64,000 bases of DNA from Eopsaltria australis. Taxonomy: Eukaryota > Chordata > Aves > Passeriformes > Petroicidae. The stretch is from positions 124,001-188,000 of the forward strand of contig JAVTVJ010000969.1 of assembly GCA_034509425.1 (NCBI GenBank), written 5' to 3'. Shown here piece by piece: positions 51,301 through 64,000 of the stretch. Below the pieces are notes generated by a model, which was not told the DNA's origin, made no database searches, and saw only the letters and a list, made by a program, of their open reading frames with translations. The position numbers and the translations under genes are program-made. The number at the start of each line of letters is the position of its first letter. Position 1 is the stretch's first letter.

Positions 51301-54300
51301 GAACAACCCCAAGAACTTCCCCTTGTAGGATGTGGATGGGAACCTCATTTAAAGGCATGTGAAATCCCCCCATCTGCAAAATGAGATAAGATGTTCCAGG
51401 CACGGCAGTCCCAGAAACTCTGCCAGGAGTCCTAATACAGGGTGTTCCCACACTGCTTCTCCCAACAATTTGTTCTGCTCTGCTTGCCCAGGCTGTGCTC
51501 AGGGCTCAGTAAAGTGCTCCAAAATCCTGTCATGCCCTGCTTTATTACAGGATTTTTTGGGGAAATTGCTGGAATGTTTACTGCTGCCCTCAGTGACGGG
51601 GAGTGTGGAGAAAGCACCTGAGTCCACAAAGGCTTTCACGGGGTGTCCGTTGACTTTGCAGTTGATGTAGAGCATCACCACCTGCCCAAAGCTCTCGGGC
51701 GCCTCTTCCATCGCTATCGTCATGTTCTCTTCAATGTTTTGTTGCCTGAATTTTGTGAAGAAGAGAGAGAAAAATCAAAATTTCTGTCAACCAGACCTTG
51801 TAACATCTCTCTGATTCACAAATAGACCTGGAAGTCCCACCTGCTGCTGCTCACCTTACAAACACACATTTAAACCACAGCAAAAGCTGCTTCCTTAATG
51901 AAACACAGACCTGGGAGCTGAGGATTGCTAGGTATGAGCTCAGCTTAGTCCACAGACACTGAGTCACTCCCCAGCAGCCACTGCCCCTTCCAACCCCTGC
52001 CTAACTCACATCTCAGCTCCTGACAACCTTGTGTTGCCAACAGGAACCTGCCATCCACGTTAACCTGGAGAACTCAGAACAAAAAACCTGTGGACTCATT
52101 AGTCACGCCGAGGGCACATGGATGTGTTGCCAGTAGCTACATCACTGGAATCCCACACAGCAGCTGAACATTAAAATCCTCTGGTTTCCCTGGTATCTTT
52201 CCTTTGCCGGGCATAGAAGAGGAGGGAGATGAGCAAAACAGCAGAAAGAACACCACCACAAGCACCAGCCCTTGGGGCAAATTCAAACTGACAGAAAAAA
52301 TGCTCTTCAAGAAGCCCCTCACGGCCCCAGGAAAATCCTGGAAGTGATGGGTATCCATAGTGGCTGCATCCAAAACAGCTTTATCTCCTCAAAAAAGGGA
52401 AAAAGGCTCCAATTTTGATGCCATTTCATTTTTCACTGAGTGAGGTGTGAAATCTGAGGACAGCTCAGCCCAGTGTTCCCAAACAGCTGCAGAGCCTTGG
52501 GTGCATCCCCTTTATCTGTCCCTCATCTAAGAAAAGGAAGGAAGCATTCCCATGCCTCTGAGCAACATTTCACTATCTACAAATGTCCATTTTCTGCATT
52601 GCTGCGTGCTTCTCTGGCACCAACACCTTGTCAGTGGTACTGTAAGACCACTCCTATCACCAGTGAATTTTGGTTCTGTACCAGACAGACACTCTTGTTA
52701 CCAGGGGAGAACCACCAGCCATAAACTGACTCAAGAATTTACCACTCAGCTGAAGAAATCAAACCTCAACCCAACACAATTACACCTGGAAGGCAGCAAG
52801 AGGGAGCGAGCTGATGAGCAGAATGCATTTCTGCCGAACCTCTCATCAGAGAATCAGCCAGACACAGAACAATTAGCAGGACGCAAAATCAGATCTCGAG
52901 GGCAGAAACGACCCCGTGTTGCTGTGCAGAGCTCAGCTGGGAGACAGCACCAGCCCAGCTCTTGGGTTCAAACCACGCCCCAGGCACCAGAGCCACCTCT
53001 CAAGAGGAGCTGTGCTTTCCACAAGTGCTCCAGTCTCAAGAGTGGACCAGCTCAGGCAGCTCCAAGGCATCACACACACAGACAACAGCGCTGTCACCTT
53101 GTATCACACAATCCCAGCATGGTCTGAGTTGGGAGAAACCTTAAAGGCCATTCAATTCCACCCCTGTCGTGGACAGGGACACCTTCCACTATCCCAGTGG
53201 GCTCCAAGCCCCATCCAACCCTGAACACTTCCAGGGATGAGGGCAGCCACAGCCAGGGTGCCAGGGCCTCCCCACCCTCACAGGGAACAACAAACACTCT
53301 GTGATCCCAGCTGGACACATCTCCAGGACAGGGTGCACTTCCATGTTCCCAAATCCCAGCTTTCCCAAATGCAAAGGTGGCCCAGAGCATTGCCCTGCGA
53401 ACAAACCCCCTGATACAAGGAATGTGTTTAGATTCTGCCTTCTCTGAGGAAAAAACACCATGGATGGAAGCACACAGCAGGTTTTTTTGCCCAGAGAGGA
53501 CCCCAAAGCCTGCAAACCACTTTGGTTTGTTACCTTATGTCTTCTTCTATCTTGGCCTGTGCCTCGAGATCAAAGGGGTCAGCGGAATAGAGCCGGATCC
53601 TCTCCTGCTCCCGCCGGGCTCGGTCCTGCTGTTGCTCCAGCAACACCCTGGTGAATTTCTCTGCGGGAACAAGGAGATAAAGAAATGCTTTTTACTGGAA
53701 ATTACTCTTGCAAATCAAATTCTGGCACAGCAAACACTTCTTTTGATGCCAGCTGAGGAATAGACTCAGCAGCACACGGAAAAAAGCTTCCTCTGAGGGC
53801 AGCGCAGATGGACCTCAGAGGATCGGTGGCAAACTTGGGAACCTGCCGAGATGAAAAGCAACTGGACAGAGCTCCATCTCCTCATGTCCCCACCCAAACA
53901 CAGCACAATCAAACTCAATTTCCTGGCACATGCATTTTTATAGGGAAAAAAATAAAAACCCACCACACAAAGGCTAACGACAAAATTTCCTTTAAACCCA
54001 CGGAACATGGCAAAGCCAGAGATTATAATCCCTAAAGCTGAATGCCCACCACTGGAACCAGGAAGCGTTAGCCAGGTTTAAATGCACATTTTAAGACCAC
54101 AGTTTTTAGATTCCCACTTTCTGGATGGCCTCTGGCCATTTTTTACTGCTTGAATGGGATCATGTACATCCCCAAAAGGACTTGGCAGTCCACAAAGGTC
54201 TGTGCACAGGGAAGGTTTGGGTTTGCTCCCAGTGATGCCATTCCCAGGAAGCAGCTCTGGCTCAAAGGCTGTTCTGTGCTCAGGGAGGTGCTGGGCATGT

Positions 54301-57300
54301 TTGACTGTTGGATTTCTGAAATTAGGCTTCATACAGCAGGTGCCTTCATCCAGCACAGCCACAGGGCACGGATCTATGCAGATATTTGGGAATCCAAGCT
54401 GGAGCTGAACTGGATCTGTGCCCAAACACTGCCAGTAGCAGCAGTGCAGCACGGCAAGGGCAGAACCCGCCCAGATCACTTCCTCCTGACAGCCCAATGC
54501 AGCAATTTGGGACCGAAAATGCCCATCTGGTCAAAGCTTGATGTGCACAGACCAGGCAGAGCAGCAGAGGGGCCAGTTCTGGGTGTCTTGGGCTTAACCT
54601 CTGGTTTCCTGTGCCAAGAGCAGCACCTCTGCTCAAGGTGATAGGAAAAGCTCCCAGCAAGAAGTGTGAAGAAGCCTGAGAGTGCAAAGAACATGGCTTC
54701 AGTCCTGGATATGAACTAAAGGCAAAGTTAAAAATGAAACAGGCTGACAACATCCATGGAAGTTCCTTTCTGGCTTCCTTTGACAGAGAGAAATCACTTG
54801 GATGTAACCCTGAAAGTGGATGAAGTCTCCTGCTAGAAGCTCCTCTTCATTTATTTCTCCGAACTCAACAAGATTTATTTCTCAACTAAACATCCTGCAG
54901 AGGTTCAGGAGCTCATCTGCTGCTACCCAAAACTCCTGTCTTTTCATACTGAAAGGACACCTTTCACCTGTTCAAATCTTTCACCTGCAGAGGAAGTGAA
55001 GGACAAGGCTTCAAATGTGCCCAAAACACACGGACATGTCCAAGATTAAGAGAAACTTACACATTTATGACTATTTCTATTGAGAAAGTTCCTAAAAGCC
55101 ACCATTTCCTTGCTCCTTTCCCTCTCCCTTTCTGCAGTTCACTTCCACAGCACATGATCACTACGGACAGAGCTGGGTTTGGAGTGTGCTGCTCTCTGCT
55201 GAGTCCCAGCAGGATCTGGGATGCAGCAAACACACCACCTTTATTGGAAAGTGTGCAGTAAGGAGTGTCTTAGTGTAAAAATCAAGAGCTGAGTCACTTG
55301 TGTTCAGACACCCAAATCATCTGTGCATCTGATATTTCTGAGTAGGAGATATTAAAGAGAATATTAAAGATGCCAAGCAGGAGAAATACACCCAGAAACA
55401 GAGGAACTCTGCCTTGAGTGCTCCCAACTGGCACCTTTTATCTGCACCATCGAGGAATCTGCAGCACATCCCAGCTCGTTAAACACCCGGGGCTGCTCCG
55501 ACGGGAGCCGGTCCCGCCCAGCTCCATCCCAACTCACCGAGGTCCCCGCTCAGCAAGGCCTCGGCCAGGGGCGGGTTGCGCTCCTTGAGCAGGGACAGCT
55601 CGTGGGGGTTGGCCAGCAGCATCTCCCGCAGCAGCGCTGGGTTGTCCAGGCCCTGCGGGAACGAGGGCGCGTCCGGAGGCGAAGGGCGGGGACGCTGCGC
55701 CGGGGGCGGCTGCTGCTGCGTGGACGTCCCGGGAACGGCGATGCTGCTGAAATCTATCCTGGGCAGACCTGCAGGGAGGAAGAGCAGAGGTGTCCGTGCT
55801 CCATGGTTACAGTTCTGCTGGAAAAGCCACAGGCAGGATGAGCTGCCCTCGCTGCTGCACGAGAGCAGATTCTGTGAGCAGCAGTTGGTGTCGGAAGCGC
55901 AGCCGCGTCCCCGGGTTACTGGGTTAGCAACGCTGGCGCATTTATGTAACTGGTCTCGTCTGTCTGCCCCATTTTTAATCCCCTGAAATGCACTTGCTGA
56001 CTAGTTATTCCCAGCTCCACAAACGTGAATCCCTCATGGAGGGACTGCAGGGCTAAACCCAGTAGCTCTGAGGCACTTCGGAGGCTCTTGGGTTAAAAAA
56101 AAGCAGGGGGAAAAAAAAGTATTAACATTCCTGCAGACCTGCATTGCAGGTACCCATCCTCCAGCTGAGGCAGGACAAGGACCTCAGCAATGCTCCCACA
56201 CCCTTCTCAGCCTGTGGCACCTTTTCTAGGGATATTTAATGACTGGGATTTGCTAGGAGTGGCTGTGAGAGGCAGGACAGAGGCGCAGGGCTCCACTCAG
56301 GCATTCCCAGAGGAGCCTTTGGCATGCACACATAATCGAGCCACTGGGTTTGGCAAGATGTGGCTTCTCAGCAAATCTGCCACAGGACAGGTTCAGGACA
56401 CACATCCATAGAGGCTGCTCCTGGGTCTGAGCCACTCACACGACTGTGCCATCACATCCAGCAGGAAGGGAACTGTGCCAGGAAGGGAACTGGCACTTGT
56501 AGGAAAGCTCACACACCTTTACCAAACCTGTTCTGAACCAGCCACCTCCTCACTGCCTCCACACTTTCCCAAAGAACAGTAAAATGGTACTGGCTTCCTC
56601 AGAATAGAACACTGAATCAGAAGCCCTCTGGGTCATTTACAAGCCCTCCCCACTCATCCCAGCCACCCTCCCTCGGTGCTTTGCAGAGGTGCTAAAGGAC
56701 ACTGACAGGAGCTGGGGCTGGGTAAGTCTGGATGAAGCTCTGCAGGCTCAGGCAGGGCTGGCACGGAGCCTCTCTCACCTGGGAAGCGCATGGAAGGCCG
56801 TGGCTCCACCGTCTCCTTGTGGCGCAGGATCACCACGTCCCCGTCCTTCAAGCCATAGGAGGCCAAGGACCTGTTGTTGTCGGTCAGCGGCCGCTCCGCA
56901 TAAACAATCTGTGCCAGGAGAGCCACCAGCACCACCGAGCAGAGACAAAGTTAAAAAAAAAAAGCAAGATGTTATTTTGTTATAGGAGAAAAAAAAACAT
57001 TCCAGTGAATCTTCTGGATCCATCTTCAGAAGGGAAGGCGTGATGTCCTCACAGGCCCAGCCTCAGGCACGGCAGGGCCTCGACACGGCCGGGGTTGGAC
57101 AACACGGGGTTGGTGTTGCTGAAATCCAGCTGTGGTCTGACAGCTGGAATCACAAAGGGGGGCTGGTCTCCCCTGAGCAGAGGCCAAGACCCTTAGAGGG
57201 AAGCAAGTCTTGACCAGCCCTGTCTGCCCACGCTCCCAAACTCCAACCTCTACGATTTCACAAGCCACGGACATTTTCTGCAGCATTCCCTGCCCCCAGG

Positions 57301-60300
57301 CCAGCACCAGTGACCCCAGACAAGCTGCAGACGAGCCAGCAGCACCAACGCAGGGATGATCCAGCCCAACACCCATCACTCTCCCCACAACGCGGCTCCC
57401 CAGAATAACCAGTTTTACAGGGACCTCAAGCATCAGCTCAGTGCTTTCCAGTTCACTCCAGCGATGTAACTCCAGACTCAGAGCACCCAAAGGCTCTGCT
57501 CCCGAGGCTAACATCAGTCCATGGAGGTCATTAACTTCTCGTGACTATAAAACACGAAGCCACACCCATTTCTATTTTGATAACCTCGTTTAACAAGGGG
57601 TCCACAGACTAAACATAAAAACACTGAGATAAAGGTGAATAATTGCCATGGAACATTTCCATGAACATCAGACCTGTAAGTCCTACAGGGGTCCTAAGTT
57701 ATGGGAAAGCCCAAAATGTAACATAAAGCTGGGACAGAATTTCCCAGAAATGGGATCTGGCAACAGGGAGGTTTCTGTGGCGTCACTGGAGCTTGGCGAG
57801 AGCGGGCAGATGGGCCCAGCCGCCTCCTGCCCTGGCAGCACTCCAGAGCACGGAGAGCTTGGACTGAACTCCTCAGGCACACGATCCAATTTCACATTTA
57901 CCACCTTGTTTAGCCAAACCGTCTCTTTGGGGCTGGAAAAGGCCAGTTCAGCAACAACACGTTTGCCACAGGCTGGGACTGGCTGAGCCACGTTGGAGAA
58001 GCTTCCCAGTCTCATGGGCTGTGGCTCTGCCTGATGCTATCACAGGGAGCAGATGCAACAAGATCCCAAAAAACCAGCCACTACCTGTCTTAAGGTCTGG
58101 ATGACACTACAGACTGTCATTGCTTCACTCTAGTAATTCCAAAATCTTACACAGACTCTCCCTGCAGCACCCAGCAGTGGAGATCCGTGGTCAGCAGTGG
58201 TGCCAAAGCAAGGCAAGGCAGGAGGAGCACAAATGACCAGAACCTCATAGGGCAGCAAGCAGAGAACTGGGGAAACACACTGGATGGAACCAGGCACGAG
58301 CTTCCCACCTCCTCCCTGCCACCACAGAGCGCCCTGACACGCCAGCTCCCTGCCAGGGCCCGTGTGCAGGGATTTGCAGGTGTGCAGGGATTTGCAGGTG
58401 TGTGGCCTCTACCCCACACGACACCAGCGGCACCCAAGGTCAGCGGTGCTGGCAGAGCCCCGGCGCAGCCTCTCACGTTACTGGCCTGAGTCGGTGCCAC
58501 CGCAGTGACAGCCAGCGTGTCGTAAATCCCAGCTGCACACCCAAATCTGAAATGGCAGATTCCCTGCACAGACACTCTGGAAGAGACGACTTAATCAGTT
58601 TAAGTGAGGCTTTACCTCTGTCATCTTGCTGGGATTGGATTTATGAGCGTTCGGCCTCACATCCCAGACAATGAATTAAGCGCCTGGCACCCGCGCCACG
58701 TCCATTAGCAGCACGGATTAATCCACTCCTGACCCATTCTGCTCCACTCTTAAAACAAACTGATTGGATTTTGCTGCCTTTTGATTGTCTGGTTTGTGGC
58801 AGCTCTGCCGGCTGGCAGGCACCAGACACGGGTTCTCCTGGAGGTGACTCAGACAGGGATGCAGGCACTGATGGATTCGCTGTGCGTGATGCCAGAGGGT
58901 AGAACCTGCCCGTGGAGCAGGGAACCCCAGCCAGGAGCGCTGGATTCCACCTGCAGCCATCAATCGAGCCAAACCCTGGACCCACCAAATATTCCTGAGC
59001 ATGGATGGAGGGCACGGAGAGAAGATAAACGGAGGGAATGAAGAGTGTGGCTCTGCTGAGGGCCTCTCCCAGAAAGCCACGGCCCTGGTGTGTGGAGGAG
59101 ACTCTGCAAAGTCAGATCATTTCCCTCTCCTCGCCCAGCTCCTCTTATCACCACAGCCACCAGCAGCTGCCTCTGTTATCTCACCGACCTGTGCACGACC
59201 TGTGCCACGGCCATCCCTCAGACACTCACAGCTCCCTGCCCCACCCCAAACTGCAGCAAGCCGAGTTCACTGCCCAAGCCAGCAGAGAACCAGGCTGGGA
59301 TTAACCCTCCTCCACACACCGAGTGGTTTACTCCACCCTGCATGACCCTTACGATGAAATTCATCCTCTCTTGTGCCAACAGAGCACCTTCAAGGCAACA
59401 TTCACCTTGGTTGAGGAAAAAGGGCAGGAAACAGCAGCTGGGTAAACGTAAAACTGCCTATTTGTGGTTTAATAATGCAAAACCCTTCCACACAAGGAAG
59501 GGCTCACTGATAACTTGTATCTTTATAACTTTCTCACTGAATCATTGTGGCTGGAAAAGCCCTCCAAGATCACCAGGTGCAATCAGTGACTGATCCCCAC
59601 CTTGTCACCAGCCCAGAGCACTGAGTGCCACCTCCAGGCCTTCCTTGGACACCTCCAGGGATGGGGACTCCAAACCTCCCTGGGCAGCCCCTGCCAAGGC
59701 CTGAGCACCCTTTCCGTGGGGAAATTCCTCCTGATGCCCAACCTGTTCTCCCCACCAAAGGTCCCCAAAACACCTCAGGAACAGCAGGCAGGAAGAAGGA
59801 GAAGAGAGAGGAGCGACAAATAAGCGGCTGGAAAACACGACACGGCACAGGATGATGCACGAGCGGCAGATGGATGAGCAGAAGGAAGGCAGAGGTGGCT
59901 ACAAAAGCACAGCGCCGCTCCCCTCGCCTGGGGCTGGCAGCACCCAAACCCCACACGGGTCAGGCTGTGCTGGAAAAACTCAAACAAGGGAACTCCCGAC
60001 AAAAAACACACGGAGAAGTGACCCCTCGTTATCCTAAACCAGACCCGGGGCTGCAGGCCACCACGACACAAGGGACAAAGGTGACAAGTGAGGAGTTTAT
60101 GCTCCAGTTCATGCCTGGAGAAGTCAAAGCCACCGCAGAGTCCCCCACACAGGGGCTGTCCCCAGATCTGGGGCTCACTGGTGACTGTGACAGTCACTGG
60201 GGGGTTACTGGAGCGCAGAACCTTTGTGTGAGGGGGGTTCTCCCTTTCCACCTGCCCAAAATCAAGCGGTTTTTTTCCTAAAGGATAATCTGCCCCACCT

Positions 60301-61465
60301 GGATTTCCTACCCCTGCTCTGAGACTGTTTCTCTCTCATCACCTGCCAACCTCCCATTCCAAAAAACAAGGCTCTCCCAAGGCAGAGGGAAAGCCAGACT
60401 GGGAACCTGCTGGGTGAGGGACACCCCAGCTCCAGGGCTGCCCCTGCAGCAGCTCTCCCAGCGCTGACTAATCTTGGCTTGGCTGGAAGAACACTTTGTT
60501 AATTTAGACTGGGAAAAAGGAAGCAAAAGCCACCACCAGTAAACTCCACAAACTGTGCCAGGCATGGCCGGCGCCGAGAAAAGGAGCCGACACCGCCCTG
60601 CCCAGGACAAACGGGGAGGAACGGCCAAAAACGCGGGACTGAACCCAAAACATGAGCAAAGCCCAGACAGATGGCCCAGAGCCGCCCCCACGCCTGGCAC
60701 GCGAGCGAGCCCTGAATCCGGGCTGGAGGGGAATATTTGCTGGGAAAACCACACGGATGAGCCTGCTCGGACCCCACACCTGTGCGGAAAAAAAGGGAGG
60801 AAAAGCCTCAACGTGCCCTTTCCGCCCCAGAGCGGGCAGAGGTTTGACGGGAACAATAAATCCTTTCCCGAACATTTCAGCCCCGTTTCCTGAGGAATGA
60901 GGAGCCCACGGCCAGCACCTTCCCCGCGCTCCGACTCCTGTTCCCTTCGCTCCAATTCCTGCCCCGTTCAAGCAGCAGATTCCTCCGAAGCCTCACCAAA
61001 AAACAAACCAAAACAAACCCACATTATTTTCTCCCTTTCAGCCGCGCGGCGGGCGCGGACCGAGCCTTTCCCGGAGGAGCCAAGAGTGACCGGGCAGCCG
61101 GAGCGCTCTCCCGAGAGGATTCTGAGGGAAAAGCGAGCTGCTGCTCCCCAGACGCGAGAGGCTGACGAGCGGAGAGACCGGGAGGAACCCAGCACCCCGA
61201 ACAACCCCGAACTCGGGACGGCAGCGGCGGATCCCGAGACCCCGCGGGGGTTGGGGACGCGGCCGCTCCCGGCCCGGGGGCACCGGCCGGGCCCTACCCG
61301 GCGCTCGGGGCGGACGCAGGCCCTGACCTGGCTCTCGGCCGCCGGGATGCCGGACTCCAGCTCGCAGAGGGCGCGGAAGTTCTGCAGCTCGAAGTCGGCG
61401 TCCACCTGCAGGTTGAAGGTGATCTCGGAGCGGTCGCGGCGCAGGCAGAACACGGTGAGCAGCAT
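43511..61465 (-). CDS. DDI2: DDI2, aspartic protease with ubiquitin-like domain, spliced into RSC1A1 exon (9 exons, 1015 aa)
   Basis: DDI2 is a ubiquitin-directed retroviral-type aspartic protease that cleaves and activates NFE2L1 (NRF1), so proteasome genes rise when proteasomes fail. Coding exons: 61465-61328, 56908-56779, 55768-55538, 53660-53534, 51745-51618, 51110-50982, 50240-50137, 49733-49544, 45381-43511. Residues 1 to about 76 are the ubiquitin-like domain ([29 protein letters not shown]). Residues about 110-210 are the helical DDI domain ([19 protein letters not shown]). The RVP protease has its catalytic Asp at about 250 in FVDSGAQMT, split by intron 5. [11 protein letters not shown] and [18 protein letters not shown] close the domain. 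A UIM-like helix [15 protein letters not shown] ends exon 8. Human DDI2 (399 aa) stops a few residues later. Here exon 8 joins in frame to the RSC1A1 exon. I did not find a separate short terminal exon, but a missed one cannot be excluded. Confidence 0.9.
45382..49543 (-). other. DDI2: DDI2 intron 8
   Basis: No exon recognised. It includes an AT-rich microsatellite-like stretch (ATATATA runs) near 48370-48450. An alternative terminal exon giving a human-like short DDI2 would have to lie here; I did not find one by eye. Confidence 0.6.
53105..53300 (-). mobile_element. CR1-type LINE fragment in DDI2 intron 4
   Basis: Plus strand has CACAATCCCAGCATGGTCTG, GGGACACCTTCCACTATCCC, CCAAGCCCCATCCAACCC and GCCTCCCCACCCTCACAGGG. 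This is the reverse complement of a CR1 3' region. It lies in sense with DDI2. Confidence 0.85.
53661..55537 (-). other. DDI2: DDI2 intron 3
   Basis: Single-copy-looking intron with no exon or repeat that I can support. Confidence 0.6.
56909..61327 (-). other. DDI2: DDI2 intron 1 (4.4 kb)
   Basis: No coding exon recognised. A CR1 fragment lies at 59538-59760. A short tandem duplication of GGTGTGCAGGGATTTGCA occurs around 58366-58400. The part next to exon 1 is CpG-rich. Confidence 0.65.
59538..59760 (-). mobile_element. CR1-type LINE fragment in DDI2 intron 1
   Basis: Plus strand reads TCATTGTGGCTGGAAAAGCC, CTCCAAGATCACCAGGTGCA, CCTTCCTTGGACACCTCCAG, AACCTCCCTGGGCAGCCCC and GAGCACCCTTTCCGTGG. 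It is the reverse complement of a CR1 3' region, truncated at its 5' end. Confidence 0.88.
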
Positions 61466-61620
61466 GGCCGCCCCCGCCCGGGCCCGCTCCCGCACCGCCG
61501 CCGCCGCCGCCGTCAAGCGCCGCCGTCGCAAAGCGCCCGCCCCGCCGCTCAGCCGCCCACGTCAATCAGGGCCGCTCGGCCAATCAGAGAGCGCAGGAGG
61601 GGAGGCCCCGCCCCCTACCG
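61466..61620 (-). promoter_or_regulatory. DDI2: DDI2 promoter with CCAAT, GC box and CCACGTCA element
   Basis: CG-dense sequence directly upstream of the DDI2 start codon. Visible elements are CCACGTCA at 61557-61564 (TGACGTGG on the minus strand, a CRE/UPRE-like site), CCAAT at 61580-61584 and the GC box CCCCGCCCC at 61606-61614. There is no TATA box. This looks like a housekeeping promoter. Factor binding is inferred from motifs only. Confidence 0.6.
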
Positions 61621-61674
61621 CGCCGGCGCGTGGGCGGGGCCGGAGGGACCCGGGTGGCACCGGGGGGGCCCCCG

Positions 61675-61935
61675 GGAGTCCCCTGTGTCCCCGGGGCTCC
61701 TCTGGAGTCCCTGTGTCCCACGGTGTCCCCGGGGCTCCTCTGGAGTCCCTGTGTCCCACGGTGTCCCCAGGTGTCCCCGGGAGTCCCCGTGTCCCACGGT
61801 GTCCCCGAGGCTCCTCTGGAGTCCCTGTGTCCCAAGGTGTCCCCAGGTGTTCCCTGGGCTCCCTGTGTCCCACGGTGTCCCCGGGGATCCTCTGGGCTCC
61901 CTGTGTCCCAAGGTGTCCCCAGGGGTCTCTTTGCT
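61675..61935. repeat. About 38-bp minisatellite between DDI2 and DDOST
   Basis: Units with GGTGTCCCCGGGGCTCCTCT then GGAGTCCCTGTGTCCCAC repeat about six to seven times, some shortened. Decayed TGTCCCC units continue to about 62110. It yields long false frames on both strands. Confidence 0.85.
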
Positions 61936-62582
61936 GCCAAGGGATGCCCATGCCCCTGGGTGTCACTGGTCACCGGCAGTCCTGGTGTCCCCAGATGTCC
62001 TCTGGCCCTTCCTGTGTCCCCAGGGCTCCCTGTGCCCCTGGCGGTCCCTGTTGTCCCCAGGTGCCCCCCGTGGTCCCTCTGTCCGCAGGGATCCCGGGTG
62101 TCATGTGCTTCCAGAAGGTCCCTGTGCCCTTTGGCGCTCCCTTCAGCTCCTCCGCTCTCATTTTCTTGGGGTCACATCTTGCAGCTGTTTTTTTCCCCCA
62201 GACCCCTCAGTGTGCATTTGGGGGTGACCCCTGGCCCTCGTTGAGCCTTTGGAAAGTCCCTGAACTCACCTGTTTTCATTATGGGGCACAGGGTGGGTTT
62301 TGAGGTGCCCTGTCCTCCTCTGTGTGCCTTTGGTGACACCCCAGACCCTCTGCTGTGCTTTTAGGGGTGTCCCAAGTCCCCCTGTGTGCCCCAGGCTCCC
62401 CCTTTTCCCTTTCAGCACTCTCCAGCCTCAGCGCCATCCAGCTGCTCCCTCCCAGCCCAGCCTGGGAACGCCTGGAGCAGCGAGGGCGAGGTGGGGACAC
62501 GGCCCTCGGCTCCAGGACTGGGATCTGAGTGCCCCGTGCCATGAATTCACTCCACTCCCATCCCGAGTGAGAGGAACGAGAC
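61936..62582. other. DDI2-DDOST intergenic remainder
   Basis: No gene seen. Decayed minisatellite on the left grades into unique sequence and then the DDOST poly(A) region. Just past the signal, 62620-62690 has short repeats of CCAGTCCAAATCATTCCAA in the 3' UTR. Confidence 0.55.
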
Positions 62583-62588
62583 TTTATT
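62583..62588 (-). terminator. DDOST: Poly(A) signal of DDOST
   Basis: AATAAA on the minus strand about 390 bases past the DDOST stop codon. Confidence 0.7.
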
Positions 62589-62975
62589 TTGAACTGGGAG
62601 TTCATCTGCAATCCAAATAATTCCAACCCAGCTCCAGTCCAAATCATTCCAATCCAAATCATTCCAACCCAGCTCCAGTCCAAATCATTCCAACAGAGGA
62701 CAGAAGCAACTCATCATCTCTCCCATTCCATCCTCATCACAGCTCACCAGTGAACACTGGAAGGGTCCTGGTCCCAGGTTTGCAGATGCTTCGGCAACAG
62801 ATCCCCCCCCCAAAATTTAATTTTCATTCTCAATAACCCCCCAGGTGTAAAAATAAAAAAGACCAAACACAGCCCCACAGCACATCCGGCACCCACCAGT
62901 CCTCACACGGGTACACGGGAGGCTCCCAGCACTGCCTGGCCCTCCTGGTGACGGGAAAAGGCTCCCACAGGGAGC

Positions 62976-64000
<1,025 letters not shown>

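Noticed and set aside
52137..52373. 78-codon minus-strand frame with a hydrophobic stretch in DDI2 intron 4
   Set aside because: It looks like a short membrane protein, but it lies within an intron, has no recognised relatives and has no supporting splice or poly(A) context.
60897..62303. 468-codon open frame on the plus strand
   Set aside because: It is antisense to DDI2 exon 1 and its promoter, then continues through the TGTCCCC minisatellite. It has no recognisable domain.

Overview
The window is avian nuclear DNA. Fragments of CR1-type LINEs, the characteristic bird and reptile retroposon, occur in both orientations. The genes have compact vertebrate introns, the CpG islands are very GC-rich and there are many minisatellites, as is typical of a bird microchromosome. 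The species cannot be named from the sequence. The gene order matches the human 1p36 block, which corresponds to chicken chromosome 21.

All recognised genes lie on the minus strand, so they read right to left: DDOST (3' part, 62976-63839, continuing off the right edge), DDI2 with RSC1A1 as its last coding exon (43511-61465), PLEKHM2 (10539-34474, 20 coding exons), SLC25A34 (6453-8475, 5 exons), TMEM82 (3593-6058, 6 exons) and the first coding exon of FBLIM1 (110-302, continuing off the left edge). I built the exon models by hand from splice sites, reading phase and remembered human homologues. Every junction keeps frame, giving 1015 aa for DDI2-RSC1A1, 1025 aa for PLEKHM2, 324 aa for SLC25A34 and 329 aa for TMEM82. 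Poly(A) signals sit downstream of TMEM82, SLC25A34, PLEKHM2, DDI2 and DDOST.

The neighbours do not form a pathway. DDOST is an ER oligosaccharyltransferase subunit. DDI2 is a ubiquitin-linked aspartic protease. RSC1A1 is described as a regulator of plasma-membrane transporters. PLEKHM2 (SKIP) links lysosomes to kinesin-1. SLC25A34 is an orphan mitochondrial carrier, TMEM82 is an uncharacterised membrane protein, and FBLIM1 (migfilin) binds filamin at cell adhesions.

The most interesting observations are as follows. (1) The RSC1A1 reading frame follows a good splice acceptor and is in frame with DDI2, giving one protein with an N-terminal ubiquitin-like domain, a retroviral-type protease and a C-terminal UBA domain. 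(2) A 60-bp cassette exon in PLEKHM2 carries its second kinesin-binding W-acidic motif. (3) A 21-bp minisatellite lies inside PLEKHM2 coding sequence. (4) DDOST directly adjoins DDI2, unlike in human. (5) Several clean minisatellites lie near promoters or in introns. I saw no RNA genes, CRISPR arrays, intact mobile elements or a wholly unknown gene system.
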